Assembly: GCA_022113835.1 (NCBI GenBank)
Contig: JAILWY010000009.1
Location: 781,501 to 845,500 of the forward strand
Length of the DNA: 64,000 nt
Reading direction: 5' to 3'
DNA from: Atopsyche davidsoni
Taxonomy: Eukaryota; Arthropoda; Insecta; Trichoptera; Hydrobiosidae
This document shows positions 23,330 to 35,114 of this stretch, piece after piece. The notes below the pieces were generated by a model, which saw only the letters and a program-made list of their open reading frames with translations, made no database searches and was not told the origin of the DNA. The translations under genes were made by a program, and so were the position numbers. How positions within the stretch are numbered: position 1 is the first letter of the stretch; each line of letters starts with the position of its first letter.

Positions 23330-25302
23330 TTCATAAAATGTAATAGAATTGCTGAGGTTTGTATTTGTACGGTATTCATTTGTTATGATTATGTGATTCT
23401 ATCAATAAAAAAAAGGATATATAAGTCCTTTTTTGGTAGATAAAAGCCATTCATTTCCCTCGGTGTTATAAAATACACTTTATGAATAATCAGTAGCAAT
23501 ATTTTGAAATCTTTGCTATAGCATGGATATGGCCACATAATCACAGTACATGGCAATATCTACATGCCATGCAACTGGGTCTCTTCTGTGGACGACGCTG
23601 TTGTGATCGGAGGCGACTAACGACTCCCCGATACATTTGTTCATAAAGTAAACATATAATATTACAAATAATAACTTATCAGGATAGTATATTTTATATC
23701 TGTGTGCATTTTTTTCTGCTGGAGCCATTTCAGGTCAGCAGCCCAGCGCCGTCCAGAGCGGGCACAGCTCGCGGGCCCGCGCCGCCTCGTGCCGTGTTAT
23801 TATAAATTACATTTAGAATTTTCCATTTTCCCGCAGAAGAAATGTCGTTTAATAATATAGTTCGTGATAATGTATTCGCGGGCCGAGCGCAGATGGTCCG
23901 GGCCGCGCCCGGTTTATGTGTAATTTCAGTTTATTCTCCGGCGGCGATGAACAAATGTGAGAGACGAGGCAAGTATAGAGATGTAATTTTATTTCAGGCA
24001 GAACGATCTCAGCCTCGTTTGGTGGCGGGAGGGTTTACGTAGATTTTAAAATATTTATGAGACTGTATTTTTAGTGTGATACTCTCGTAATAAACATGAT
24101 ACATTTTGTGTTTCTTAAAGGAACGAATAGAATTCTATTACCGCGAAATGGAAATGTGTATTTCTTACGCGAGTAGGTTCGCTCGGGCTATGTTATGACT
24201 GAGAATTCGAGGTAGTTTGAGAATATTGCAACCTTATTACACAAAAATTGAATTTTTACATCTAAAGTAATAGCTTATTTAAACCAAAGTTCATTTAAAC
24301 GGTTTAAATATTTTTATTCATTAAAAATATTATAAAATATAATGGAAAAATAAAAGCATTTTGTCTGATATCCGATACCGTTTATTGTTAACGTTAAATT
24401 TTTTTAATTATATTAATAAGTAGAATAAAATATCCCATTTTTTTATTAATGTGATTAATCTTAGGAGTCGTGTTGGATTCAAATATTTTAGGTACTTTTA
24501 TTACAATTTATTTAGATTTCTATTTTCGTCAATGAGACTGTAACATACATATAATATAAAAATGAATACGTCAGAATGGCGTTAATATGTTTTTTTTAAA
24601 TAAAAAAACAACAAATAAAACTAACAAAAATTAAGTGTCCATTAAGTATTTATACTGTAGAATAAGTGTAGGTATGCTTAAATTATCATCGGTCGGTTCA
24701 AAAAGATATTTTATAATTTAAGCAAAAATGAAATGAAGAGAATGTTATGTAAATATTATTATTTCATATTTTTAATAAGTTATTAGAAGTTTGTATATAT
24801 GCAAGTTAAATAATTAATTTAATTGAAATTTTGAAATACAGTTAACAATTTTTAATGTTAATTTGTATACGATAATCAATTTTAGGTAACCAGGATGCTG
24901 CTAGGAAATTTCTCGTAGAATTTTCCTAGAACTCAGTTACAGAAGTAATGCAATAAAACTGTTATTTACTGGAACCGGGCGGCCGGGCAAAGCGAGGAGG
25001 GTGGTATGGCACCCCAGAGGGCTGTTAGGGGAGGGAGCCCCACTTATGAATATGCGGAGTGGGCGAAATATCACTACTATTAGGGTGCCTGGTTTACATG
25101 AATACTTATTGTAAACTGATAAATATGTTGTTTTAAGAGGTTTCGATAATTATGAACTACCATTGTTTATTCAACAAAAGTATGAATTAAAACTTTTCAC
25201 ATTTTTGATATTTTGACATTCTTTTGGGATAGTGACAAAATAAAAAGATGACTCTTCCAGAGTCGAAATATCAGAAACAGAAAAATGGATTTAATTTGCA
25301 AT
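23330..25302. other. intergenic DNA, no gene recognised
   Basis: GC-richer patches at 23720-23800, 23870-24030 and 24970-25060 in otherwise AT-rich DNA. No exon with credible splice signals. Confidence 0.5.
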
Positions 25303-25402
25303 TAAATACTCAAACTTGTTGAGGGACAAGGCATTTATCCATTATTATAATGATAAAAGTACCTTTGTATTTTATCTTCACTTTGAGTTTATTAAAATTA
25401 TT

Positions 25403-25448
25403 TGCATTACTAGTTTCGACCCAATACTCTGGGTCATCATTAGATGCA
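25403..25448 (-). ncRNA. hammerhead motif with a core mutation
   Basis: On the minus strand the core reads CTAATGA instead of CTGATGA, a change at the invariant G5 that should abolish cleavage. Stem II GACCCA/TGGGTC, GAAA, palindromic ACTAGT and stem I remain. Confidence 0.6.
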
Positions 25449-25474
25449 TAACTAAACATGCATAAGTTTAGTTA

Positions 25475-25520
25475 TGCATCTGATGATGACCCAGTGTATT
25501 GGGTCGAAACTAGTAATGCA
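25475..25520 (+). ncRNA. predicted hammerhead ribozyme (family A)
   Basis: Identical to the motif at 7841-7886: TGCAT, CTGATGA, an extra T, a 6-bp stem II with loop GTGTAT, GAAA, palindromic ACTAGT, triplet GTA and ATGCA. It is paired head-to-head with the mutated copy at 25403-25448. Confidence 0.65.
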
Positions 25521-25904
25521 AATAATTTTAATAAACTCAAAGTGAAGACAAAACACAAAGGGACTTTTATCATTATAAATACTCAATTGTTAACAAATCC
25601 TGGAGCCATGGTAATATACTAAATGTCCATTAAACAATATTGCATGACTTTTTTTACCATAGGTAAGTCTTATTTCCTCATTCATAATATTTTTTACTAC
25701 TTTAAAATTAATTATTAACTCTATATTTAAAAACTTTCATGAAAACAATACGGAAAAGATCCTTTCCAGTCATTTCAGTCAGTCTTTTTCTATGGAGAAA
25801 GCGCTCTAATATAAAATGTTTGCAACCTCTTAGCCGTAAGGCTTTTTGTGTTTATTTCATAAAATATTATTTAAACTGAAATCTATTTCATATTATTCTA
25901 CTTC

Positions 25905-26015
25905 TTCAGGTGCCCCTCCTCAGAGAAGGCTGGTGACCATCCCACTGATCATATTTGTCTGGGCATGGTTTTATTAGAGTAAAGTGCAGTGAGTCCCTGG
26001 AAGACCCCCTACTAA
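25905..26015 (+). repeat. dispersed repeat, unclassified
   Basis: CTTCAGGTGCCCCTCCTCAG and the following ~100 bp (GGCTGGTGACC, then CATGGTTTT, then AGTGAGTCC) are similar to 63840-63935 (GTGCCTCACC, GGTTGGCGACCG, CATGGTTTTC, TAGTGAGTCC). Two diverged copies of one family. Class unknown. Confidence 0.5.
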
Positions 26016-26754
26016 TTGATTGAGTATAAATAATTAAATAACATTTATTGTATGCATATACGTAAGATAATTGAACTTTTGATTTCAAAATCAGTTACAA
26101 TTGGTGTCTAAAATGAAATTTTTTACTGAAATCAATAAAAAATATAGAAATCAACATAACTTGTCAAGTTGCGTGTAAATATGAACCTTTTTTATAAACT
26201 AAGGAAAATTGAAAAAAATAGCGCTATGATATTTATTAAAATATATAAATTATTTTTATATATTGTATTATAATTAATTTAACATTCGTAAAGAAAGTGT
26301 TAAGAAATATTGCTTATTCATTGAGGATGATTATAATTACAATATATGTAGATAATTATTATCAAACATATTTTGCTGATAATATATGCTGTAAATATTT
26401 ACATTTGCAAAATGTTTAGACAGTTCACGTAATAATATAATGAAAATGAATCATGAAACAAATAAAGTACCACGAAATCACCGCGTGGGTGTGCTGGTGT
26501 CAACTCTAAAAGTACATCTGATGAAATATTATCGCTCGCGAAATCTACTTGAAGGTTGTAGCCATTTTTTTTATGACGTTAAATTGCATATTGATCGCCT
26601 AGTAGTGCAATTGTTAATGATATAGTTGCTATTTGTTTTCAATGTATTAAATTTATACCGGGAGAATGGTTAATATTCCCCATCAGCTCTTCGGTGTAGT
26701 GTCTAAAACGTCTGTCTCCTCATATAGGGTGTCTTAAGCTCATAGCAATAAAAG

Positions 26755-26829
26755 GCCACTTTGATTGATATAATTAAAGCACCGGGCGTGATATCAACGC
26801 GGTGTGAGCTCAAGTCCCACCTGACTAAG
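26755..26829 (+). other. tRNA-like SINE head
   Basis: TATAATTAAAGCACCGGGCG resembles the D-arm of the head at 8527-8603. GTGTGAGCTCAAGTCCCACC supplies a B box. A family B retroposon integrated immediately after it. Confidence 0.4.
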
Positions 26830-26841
26830 TATTATCAATTG

Positions 26842-26974
26842 AATATTTTAAATAAAATACTTGAGTGATTTGATTTTTTCACATTGGCATTATCACACTG
26901 TGGAAAAATCACTCAAGTATTTTATTTAAAATATTGAAATGAGATTCCACAAGTACTCTCTGTATATTGATTAC
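26842..26974. mobile_element. family B retroposon lacking the ribozyme core, with 12-bp target duplication
   Basis: TATTATCAATTG at 26830-26841 is repeated at 26975-26986. The insert is a fold-back of the two family B arms (AATAAAATACTTGAGTGATT and the inverse) around a short centre TTCACATTGGCATTATCACA. Stem II, GAAAC and stem III are gone. It ends AAGTACTCTCTGTATATTGA. Confidence 0.75.
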
Positions 26975-26999
26975 TATTATCAATTGCAGAAGTTATTAT

Positions 27000-28540
27000 T
27001 TAAAAAAAATCGATGTTATAAATATGATATAAACGAGACTGATCATATATATCATAAGGCAGTGATAGCTCGTTTGTTTTAAAGAGGCAATTTCAAACTC
27101 TCGTTAGCTTGTTTGAAAATGTCTATAATTTGAAAGTAATCTCAATGATGATCGCATGATAAATTGTAGTTGTTTTGTAAACTCTTTGGTTTTTTTTACT
27201 TAATTTTAAAATATTTTAGATAACTTCAGTTGATTTTGATAATCGTGATAGTGACATTGTAACCAAAAGGTGTAATACGTATTTAATGATTATTTAATGC
27301 AGCCGGGGTGAGCTGTGTTGGGCGAGAAGGGAGTCCAAGCCGAGACGAGCGAGCTCTGCTCGGCTAAGGTAGCCTTTGAGGGATTAGCGACGGAAATTCA
27401 AGTATATTAGCAAAGGCAAGCATACGCCACTTGTATTATATCATTTTAACCGTATTCGTTCAAAGAGATTTAAGTAAGCATTAATGGAATATTAATAGCG
27501 TCAGGTTTAGTGTTTGGTAGAGAGCTTATGAATAAGACATTTTATATTTAATGGATCTGTTATCTCTTTATAAAATTTTTACATATTTTTTTAAAATTTG
27601 AAATATTTAAAATCGCTTTTGCGTTTTAATAGACCCGCACTGTTAACGCAGACTTGTACTTTAAGATTCACAAAATAAACGACGATAAAAGTTTTTAAAT
27701 ATAAATGAATACTGTTTCACAATATATGTTGTTTTGTATGTTCATAATATTCATCAAATATTTAGATTTATACGCATGTAACACGTTTTAAAACATATTA
27801 ACATTTTAAATACGAGTACACTTTTGTCACATTCTTCCGCGCAAGCAATAAATTTCCATTTCATTATTTTTTTATTTACTTCCGCTTAACTTGTGGACTT
27901 CTGGAATATAAAAAAACAACATATTTTTTCCATGAATTTGTATTTCCCACGACGTCAAATCTTTTCAAAAATATACACATAAATAGGTCTCCCGGACTCG
28001 GTAACTGTGTCGCAGTTATCGCTTCGAGGGCGAGGATTTGCGGTGACCATAAGTAAAATAGTTTTTGGCATGAATTATTAAATATTCTTTAATAGTACTA
28101 TTCAAATTGAGCACGTTACCCTGTTTTTTGTCTTGCAGCACACCATTTAGAAAATCGTGTCGGTACTCGTAGATTCTCCTTCCTCGTGTCATCAGAGCTT
28201 GGGTTTCTCAATCGTGGAATAAATAATTAAGTATCTCACTTCGGTTAACCGACTTAAGAAATTAAATGCATATTTAAAGCAGTGCTCTATGCTAAAAAGT
28301 TATGTAAATCTCAGGTGATTATCTCGTAATAGCACTGTTGTGTTTCTGCCGTCTGCCAACGGGCCTAAGTTCAAACCCGGCACATGCTAAGTAATAAACA
28401 AAAACAACGCAGTTCCTGTGCTAGAGGAGCGTCTGGCGGGCGATAAACTTTAGCTTGAGGTTCAGGAGATATTTGAATGTAAGCCATCGATCACAAATGG
28501 CCGCTGATTAGTGGCCACTGCCGTAAATATTTATCAATTT
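27000..28540. other. intergenic DNA
   Basis: AT-rich, with a GC patch at 27300-27390. A B-box-like sequence (GTTCAAACCC at about 28370) suggests another SINE head at 28320-28395. No gene recognised. Confidence 0.45.
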
Positions 28541-28637
28541 GAATGGTCTTATTATTGAAAACATTTACAGCGCGTGCTTATCGCCTCGAGTCGAGAATGC
28601 TTCTTAATAGGAATGTTGCAATTAGCTCAGATACGAG

Positions 28638-28673
<36 letters not shown>

Positions 28674-28688
28674 CACACACACACACAC

Positions 28689-28750
<62 letters not shown>

Positions 28751-28758
28751 TTATATAT
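28638..28758. repeat. compound (TA)n(CA)n(TA)n microsatellite
   Basis: TA repeats, then about ten CA repeats (28669-28689), then about 27 TA repeats. A Pol III B-box-like GGTTCGACCC lies just downstream at about 28795, so it may be associated with a SINE. All open frames here (runs of YIYI) come from the repeat. Confidence 0.95.
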
Positions 28759-29033
28759 CTATAAATAGACGTTGAATCTTCATCGAGAGATCTCGGTTCG
28801 ACCCTCGCCCTGATATATGTCTCTCAAACTGATATTATTGGACTCATTCTAGTTTTAATCTAGTCAAAAGCAATTTGCATTGAGCATAATATAATTGCAT
28901 TTCATAGACAAAAGAAAAAATTTAAAGAAATTAAAACTATTTGTAATTTGATGTATAGTATGGATTCAAATTTAAACCCCCTTTTATATATAATTTTTGA
29001 ACATGACATTCTAGATGAAATTTTCTAGAGAAA

Positions 29034-29212
29034 TTCAATATTTTTGACAGAGAGTATTTGGTGGAATTCCATTATGATATTTTTTAATAAAATACTTGAG
29101 TGATTTTCCACATGTTCGTTTTTTATTTGTTACTGGTTTCGCCAACCTTTCACGTTGGCATTATCAAACAGAGTGAAAAACGAACATGTGGAAAATCACT
29201 GTAGTATTTTAT
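29034..29212 (-). mobile_element. family B retroposon, reverse orientation
   Basis: TTCAATATTTTTGACAGAGA starts the copy, followed by the right end, a reversed arm with GTTTCGCCAACCTTTCACG (the ribozyme-like centre), then the inverted arm GAACATGTGGAAAATCACTG. On the ribozyme strand it keeps TTGATAA, stem II and GAAAC. No clear target duplication. Confidence 0.7.
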
Positions 29213-29239
29213 TAAATTTCGGATTCTCAAACACAAAAA

Positions 29240-29865
29240 GAGTTGATGTCTGTACGTCGCATTTGCCAGCGGCGACCGCTGTTCGATTCCGTCAGTCTTT
29301 CAAAACACGAATGCCTATTCTTCCATAAGTGTGCCTGTCATGTGGTGCTATTTATTTGTGGTCTAGATGATTTAGATAGATTATAAGTGGATGATAATCC
29401 ACGTTTCCTGGGGCTTGCCGGACGGCTGGTGGCCGCGCGTGTCAGGTCGCATCGGGCGCGCGCCCCTCCGCCCTTCTGGGCCGTCGCTTCCTTCATCCCC
29501 CGCCTTGTTGAGAAAGTGTTGTGAGATGTAAAGGCTAAAAGGGAGGTTTTTAAAAGTACCTACTCGAAAGAAATTAATATGCGACAGTATTCCGCGGCCT
29601 CGCCGTATTGTGCAATATGATATTCACAAAATTACATTTTTAAATGAAGACGCACAGTAAAAATATTTTCTTTCAAATAAATATTTAATAAATTTTTTAA
29701 ATAAAAATAATTATTGCAATAAGAAGGATGTTATTCTTATAAATACCGTATTAACAAAATAAATCAAATTATATTACATGGAATAAAGTTTAAACTCTGT
29801 GTATCACCCCTGCGAGCCACATCCCACCCTTACCAGAAGCCTTAACTCCGGAACCTCGCTTACAG
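29240..29865. other. intergenic DNA upstream of ILP-1
   Basis: A B-box-like GTTCGATTCC lies at about 29282 and a GC-rich patch at 29400-29510. Otherwise AT-rich up to the ILP-1 promoter. Nothing else recognised. Confidence 0.45.
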
Positions 29866-29941
29866 TATAAAAATGGGTTGAGAGTTTGGATAATTATCAG
29901 TTGTGTTTCAATCTTCAGCCTCGTCTCTCCACTGCACCGAA
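29866..29941 (+). promoter_or_regulatory. ILP-1 core promoter and non-coding first exon
   Basis: TATAAAAA at 29866-29873 lies 33 bp before the A of an arthropod initiator TCAGT (29897-29901). The predicted first exon, 29899-29941, ends at GAA|GTAAGT, a strong splice donor. The matching acceptor is the CAG at 31056-31058, directly before the ILP-1 start codon. ILP-2 and ILP-3 have the same layout. Confidence 0.7.
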
Positions 29942-30679
29942 GTAAGTCTCTGATACTAATTTATTTACTAATAATCTTTACTTTATCATTTGTACGAGCA
30001 AAATTACTTCAGTTTGAAAATTTTACTCCACAATAATATGTTCTGATAGAAATATTTTCTTGTTCAGTACATTATCATTTTAATATACTTTGTATACCGT
30101 AAAATTTCAGTTAACAGCATTTTTTATTACAATAGTATCTCTATTTAAGTTATAATTAAATCATTAATATTATATTAATGTATTCTTCAAATGACTTTTT
30201 GTTACAATAATAAAATATTTTATATTATGATTACACATTTCACGAATGATAATCTACTATTAAGTGAGTAACAAATCTTCCAAATATGTTTGACTTAATA
30301 AATATTGTTAAATTTGAATTGACTTTATTTGTTTTTATTAGAGTTAACGCAGCTTAGATATATTTTTAATAACTTATAAATTGATATAAATATGACAATT
30401 TTCTCGTTTAACCTTATTTGTTTTCATGTATGGATGTTTTAATAGTTAGTAACTGTAACTATTCTATTTTGCTTATGCAGAGGGTTTTCTTATAAATTAT
30501 ACGAATTTTTGAAGAATATTTTTTATAGAATGGGCAATGTTTTATTTACTTAGTGAACTAAAACATAAAAATTATTTAATTAAATATATAAATTAAAATA
30601 GAATATTCTCCAACTCCCCCTCAATCGCAAATTTTAATCATATTAAATTTTAAATAATAATATATATATATTTTTTTTG

Positions 30680-30842
30680 TTGATGGACAAGGCATTTGAT
30701 TGGTGAAGTTCCATTATTATAATGATAAAAGTACCTTTGTGTTTTGTCTTCACTTTGAGTTTATTAAATTTTTTGCATTACTAGTTTCGACCAAATAGTA
30801 CAAAGTACATAGTACAATACAAAGGTACTTTTATCATTATAA
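30680..30842 (-). mobile_element. family A hammerhead retroposon remnant in ILP-1 intron 1
   Basis: GGACAAGGCATTTGATTGGT and TTTTGTCTTCACTTTGAGTT match the family A tail in reverse. The ribozyme half with ACTAGT, GAAA and part of stem II is present, but CTGATGA is missing. A short inverted piece AAAGGTACTTTTATCATTAT follows. It lies in the first intron of ILP-1, about 215 bp before the coding exon. Confidence 0.65.
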
Positions 30843-31058
30843 TAAATATTTTGACATGAAAAGATGCACAGACGATTTTACATTAATTAATAGTTTATAT
30901 TAAAAAACGGAAAAGAAACCACCAGTTCTAACAGCGGTCGCCAGAACCTGCAAAAACATCAACTGAAGATTTTATTTTGGAGATTACCGAAACTCTAACA
31001 GAATCTTCACTCTAAAAGCTCTCAATCTAAGCACCAAAATGACTTCTGTAACCTCCAG

Positions 31059-31641
31059 ATGAACTTCCTGTGGCTCCTCGGGCTGGTGTGCATGTCTGCG
31101 GCCGTGCACTCGCAGGGGGACTTGTTCCAGGCGCCCAAGCGGGACCAGCGCCGCAAGTTTTGCGGGAAGTTCCTCGCCGACACGCTCTCCCTCGTGTGCG
31201 GGGGCATCTACAACGAGTGGACCAAGCGCAACTCCATCGACTGTGAGTCACCATTCAAACCATTAAACGCTCTATTCTGGAGAATCCCTTGAAATTAAAA
31301 AGCGCTCACAAACGAAAATTATAGTTGTCTCCGAACCACTAGGCTAATTATAAATATATTGCTTTATTTACACATTTAGTGGTTGTCGCGTTCAATTCAA
31401 TCACCATGTATGACATCTGTTTAAATTTTTCACACTTTCATGTTTTTCAGTCTCAGATCTCAGTAACAACGATGACTACAACTACGAAGCAGAAGACGCC
31501 CCCGCGTGGCCCTTGCTGCCCCACCAGGCCGCCTCCCTCATCCCCGCCAGCCCCTATCGCCGCTTCCGCCGGGGGGTGTACGACGAGTGTTGCCGCAAGC
31601 CTTGCAGCGTGCACGAGCTGCGCAGCTACTGCGGCCACTAG
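31059..31641 (+). CDS. insulin-like peptide precursor 1
   Basis: Two coding exons, 31059-31242 and 31451-31641, joined over a 208-bp GT..AG intron (donor T|GTGAGT, acceptor TTTTTCAG) in phase 1, give 124 residues. Residues 1-18 are a signal peptide (MNFLWLLGLVCMSAAVHS). The B chain has CGKFLADTLSLVC (C35 and C47, the canonical C-x11-C) after QAPKR. The B/C junction has a KR at 56-57. The C-peptide is acidic (SNNDDYNYEAED) with a WPLL segment, and RRFRR at 98-102 is the furin-type site before the A chain GVYDECCRKPC...YCGH, with the insulin pattern CC-x3-C-x8-C. The product should be a secreted two-chain peptide with three disulfides that acts on an insulin receptor. The start codon immediately follows the intron-1 acceptor. 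A phase-1 intron at the B/C boundary is also found in vertebrate insulin genes. Confidence 0.95.
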
Positions 31642-31928
31642 GGCCCATTGGTATTAAATTAGTTTTCCACGAATCGGCGTAATTGGACGTCGGTTTCAGA
31701 AATCGGGATCTGGAACTGGTGCCTAATTATTCTGCTACTGGAGTGCAGCATCATCTCTTGGCAAGGCTTCAGCACTCCAGAGTCTGAAAACTAAAGCTGT
31801 AAAACTGTGATCTATTCTCATTATAAACACCCGAGACTAAGTATTGAATTCTAGCGTCTTCAAATTGGCACACCTACGACTTAAGCTTCTACACATGAAA
31901 GCTTTCTAGTAATATTATCAGATATTCT

Positions 31929-31934
31929 AATAAA
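31929..31934 (+). terminator. candidate polyadenylation signal of ILP-1
   Basis: AATAAA lies 288 bp after the ILP-1 stop codon. Other AATAAA hexamers follow (for example near 32375 and 32556), so the true site is uncertain. Confidence 0.4.
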
Positions 31935-31939
31935 AGGAC

Positions 31940-34239
31940 TCAAGCATGAGCCAAATAGCCTTTTAGTGCTTAAAATATTACTTTTAGCAAATTTCAATGC
32001 AAAACTAAATTTACAATCTTTTTGATGTAATATCTTAAATACATCATATAATTTGTTCTTATTTCTTACAAAATGTATTTTTATCACAAACGAATTATAT
32101 GATTTCAAAGAAGAAACTAACAAACATTCATTTTTATTTTATGCAACACAAATCTAAATCAACAATATTTTTGAATAATCTAAAGTTATTAAAATGTAGT
32201 AAGAATATCATATATTTTTTTACAAAAATTAAACCTAAATCACATAAAGTTACATGCAGTTATGAGCAGAATTATCCGGAAAAATATAACCTAAAATTAA
32301 TTAATTTGTGATTAAATAATGTTATATATCAACAGTGTATTATGATAAAAAATATTTTCAAAAAATGGCTTTTGAATAAAATATGTATAAAGTATGAATT
32401 AATTGTTTGTCTACATTCAAGAGATTTTAATATATCTAAAAAATTGAGCTTTCCAATAGCTGCTGTGGGTTGTGTATCTTTGGATATCTTTGATAATTAA
32501 TGTTTATAACCAAAAAATTTTGTCCCTACATGTATGATTGCGCTTACACTGGTATAAATAAAGTTTTTGCTATGATATTTTTAAAATTAATATGCCTTAC
32601 TATAAATGTGTTTGCGATTAAAAGATTACATGATGTTTTAAAAATATTGCTAAAATAAATTGAACGTTTTTGAAACTATTTAACCTGTGTTTATTACTTT
32701 ATTTCAAAATTTTTATCGCTTGTTAAATAAGTAAAATATTCTGACTGAAGAAATTTATTACAAAAACCTCACTTATCTATATATTTTATTTTATTTTCCA
32801 AGAATTTAAAAAAATTGTGAAATAATTTTTTTCAAATATTTGTGGTGATATTTTTTAAAACAACAAACCTAATCAATATATTGAGATAAGTTGAAAAAAA
32901 TTGCATATCAAATAGCTGTGTAAAACTATTTATAGACAATTCTAAATGTATTGGAGTAAAATACACCAATCACCAAAATAAATATTTTGACAATTATTCA
33001 ATTTATCTAAAATGGTTTAAAATAACTTACTATTAAATGAATAAAAAAGGCACTAAAGTTATACATTTAACACGAATTAAAAATTACGATCATATAATAT
33101 TACATTTGATTATTTTTCGATTTAAAATCTTTATAGATCTTTAAAGGTTTCATGTTATTGTATAACTTTGTAACGGGAATTGGATCTATATTCAGTTTCA
33201 TAAATCTGTTAAGTGAGAAAAATGAGTTCGAAAATCAATAATTTTTAAAACTGTTTGTTTTATTGTTAATTTATGAACTTTTTAGAGTTTTAACTATAAA
33301 TTGTATTTTTACGAAAGTCATACGTACTAGAACAACATAAATAGGAAATGTTTTAAATAATGGACAGAAGTTAGATATGGACATTTATTATATTTTTATG
33401 TCATCAACATTTGTTACAATTTTATTTTAAAATATATATATTTTTAAATATTTCTAGATAGGTAAAAATGTTATTGATAACAAATACAAACAAATCATGC
33501 AAAGACAACACATTTTAAATTAAATTCATTTAGATACAATTCATTTCAGAAACCATACAGAAAAAAGATTGTTGAAGTCACAACAAACAATTAACCTAAA
33601 AGTAAAATATATTGCTATAAAAATATTTTTAAAGCACAGTAGTACATGCACATAACCTTAAAGATGTCAATGATTCATTTTAATAATAATCATTTACATT
33701 TTTCCCCATCATAGAGATACATCATCTTTGTAAAAGAATATTTGGGTAATTGAAATCAACCACAAGAGATTTTTTCGACGATCTAACTAAGATGGAATTT
33801 TTTTTCAAAAAAAAATGGGCTGTTAACACATTTAGAAAGTACGCAAAAATAGCTTTCATTGTTAAAAAAAAAAGCTCTAGAATGTTTCGAACTCGAAATA
33901 CTAAATATAATTTAGTACTTTATATGATAATGTTAAAGCATATAAGAATATGTTAAAATTGCATAGTAATAATAAAATATATTAGGAAAGATTTTATCTG
34001 ATACCAATGATTGTATTGTATAGAGGAAGTTATCGCGTAAATGCGTAATTATCCTAACTTTTAGGTTGTATTACTGAGTATTATTTCATATTTAAATGAG
34101 AACTTAATAAATACGACGGTACTACACTAAAAATATAATCACAGTGAAATATTTTTACAGCATGTAAGTTATATTAATTTTCAGGTTAAATGTTTGTTGT
34201 TTGATCAAACCATCTCCTGATAGGTCCCCGTGAGAGATT
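31940..34239. other. intergenic interval between convergent ILP-1 and ILP-2
   Basis: AT-rich DNA that should contain the 3' UTR ends of both convergent genes. No exon or element recognised. No clear AATAAA for ILP-2 was found close to its stop. Confidence 0.5.
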
Positions 34240-35114
34240 TTACAGGCCGCAGTAGAAGCTCAGCTCCCGCCTGGTGCAGCCCCTGAAGCAGCACTCGTTG
34301 ATGATGCCGCTGCGTCTCCGCCGGTGCCGACCCTGGACGCCTCCAGGCAGCACCGGGAGCTTCTCGGACGCCAGCTGGGGCCAATTGGCAATGTTTATCC
34401 CCTGAGAACCATCCCCGGTTACCAGAGCGGAATCTGCAAACGAATTTAATTGCTAAATGGTTAGAAGATTACGAAAATAATTATGAAATGAGTGCGCTTA
34501 TATTTTAAAATTTTTATTGGATTCATTTATTAAAATAATATCCCGGTATGAACCTTTTTGAATATAAGGTGAAATCTACGTGTATTTCATAGATTTGGGA
34601 CATAACGGTACAGAATAACAACCCCGAAGAAGAAAAAGATTGTTGGACCTTAACACGTTTTTCACCAACGGTTACAAAGGATTAAGGTAGAGATGCAAAA
34701 AGCAAACAGTTATAACATGCATATATCAAGCTTTATGCTGTCCTAGAGTGGCATGCGTAGTAATTTTTAAAGGCTATTAAAAGGATTTTAGCAAATGGCA
34801 TGTTTTTATATTAATCTTGGAAACTCTTCGAACTCAAAAGTATGACGAATGAAGCATTTTCATAACTTAATTGCAAAACGCAGAGGTACTCGTAGCATAG
34901 TATATAGATAGCGGATTGTGGTTTTTATTATAAACAACATACATGGACCATTCCTGCTGATGAAGAGCTCGTTGTAGTAGCCGTTGCACACGACTGACAA
35001 GGTGTCTGCCAGGTGACTGCCGCACATCCTCACGGGACCATCCCGCGCCGGCGAGTCCGTCGCGTCCTCTGCCACCGCCAAGCAAACGCAACCCACTATT
35101 ACGAAGAACCTCAT
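34240..35114 (-). CDS. insulin-like peptide precursor 2
   Basis: Coding exons on the minus strand, 35114-34943 and 34433-34240, are joined in phase 1 over a 509-bp intron (donor T|GTATGT, acceptor TTTGCAG) to give 121 residues. The signal peptide is MRFFVIVGCVCLAVA. The B chain contains CGSHLADTLSVVC (C31 and C43). The C-peptide includes NWPQLASEKLPVLPG and ends in RHRRRR. The A chain is SGIINECCFRGC...FYCGL with CC-x3-C-x8-C. The B/C boundary (NELFISRNGPYSALV) has only one basic residue, unlike the paralogues, so its processing may differ: monobasic cleavage or an uncut B-C segment. The ATG directly follows the acceptor CTTACAG. ILP-2 is the most divergent of the three. Convergent with ILP-1 and divergent from ILP-3. 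Confidence 0.93.

Larger units (their letters stand above)
25314..25575. mobile_element. family A hammerhead retroposon, head-to-head fold-back with 11-bp target duplication
   Basis: TAAATACTCAA at 25303-25313 is repeated at 25576-25586. The 262-bp insert contains one reverse copy (to about 25450) and one forward copy (from about 25455) of the family A unit, meeting head to head around ATGCATAACTAAAC. Each has a hammerhead motif. The outer parts are inverted repeats containing GACAAAA and TACTTTTATCATTA. The pair integrated together, as the single flanking duplication shows. Confidence 0.85.

Noticed and set aside
28543..28768. Open frames encoding runs of YIYI and HTHT
   Set aside because: Direct translation of the TA and CA microsatellite; not a gene.
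31379..31657. 92-codon frame over ILP-1 exon 3
   Set aside because: It is a shifted reading of the true C-peptide/A-chain exon.
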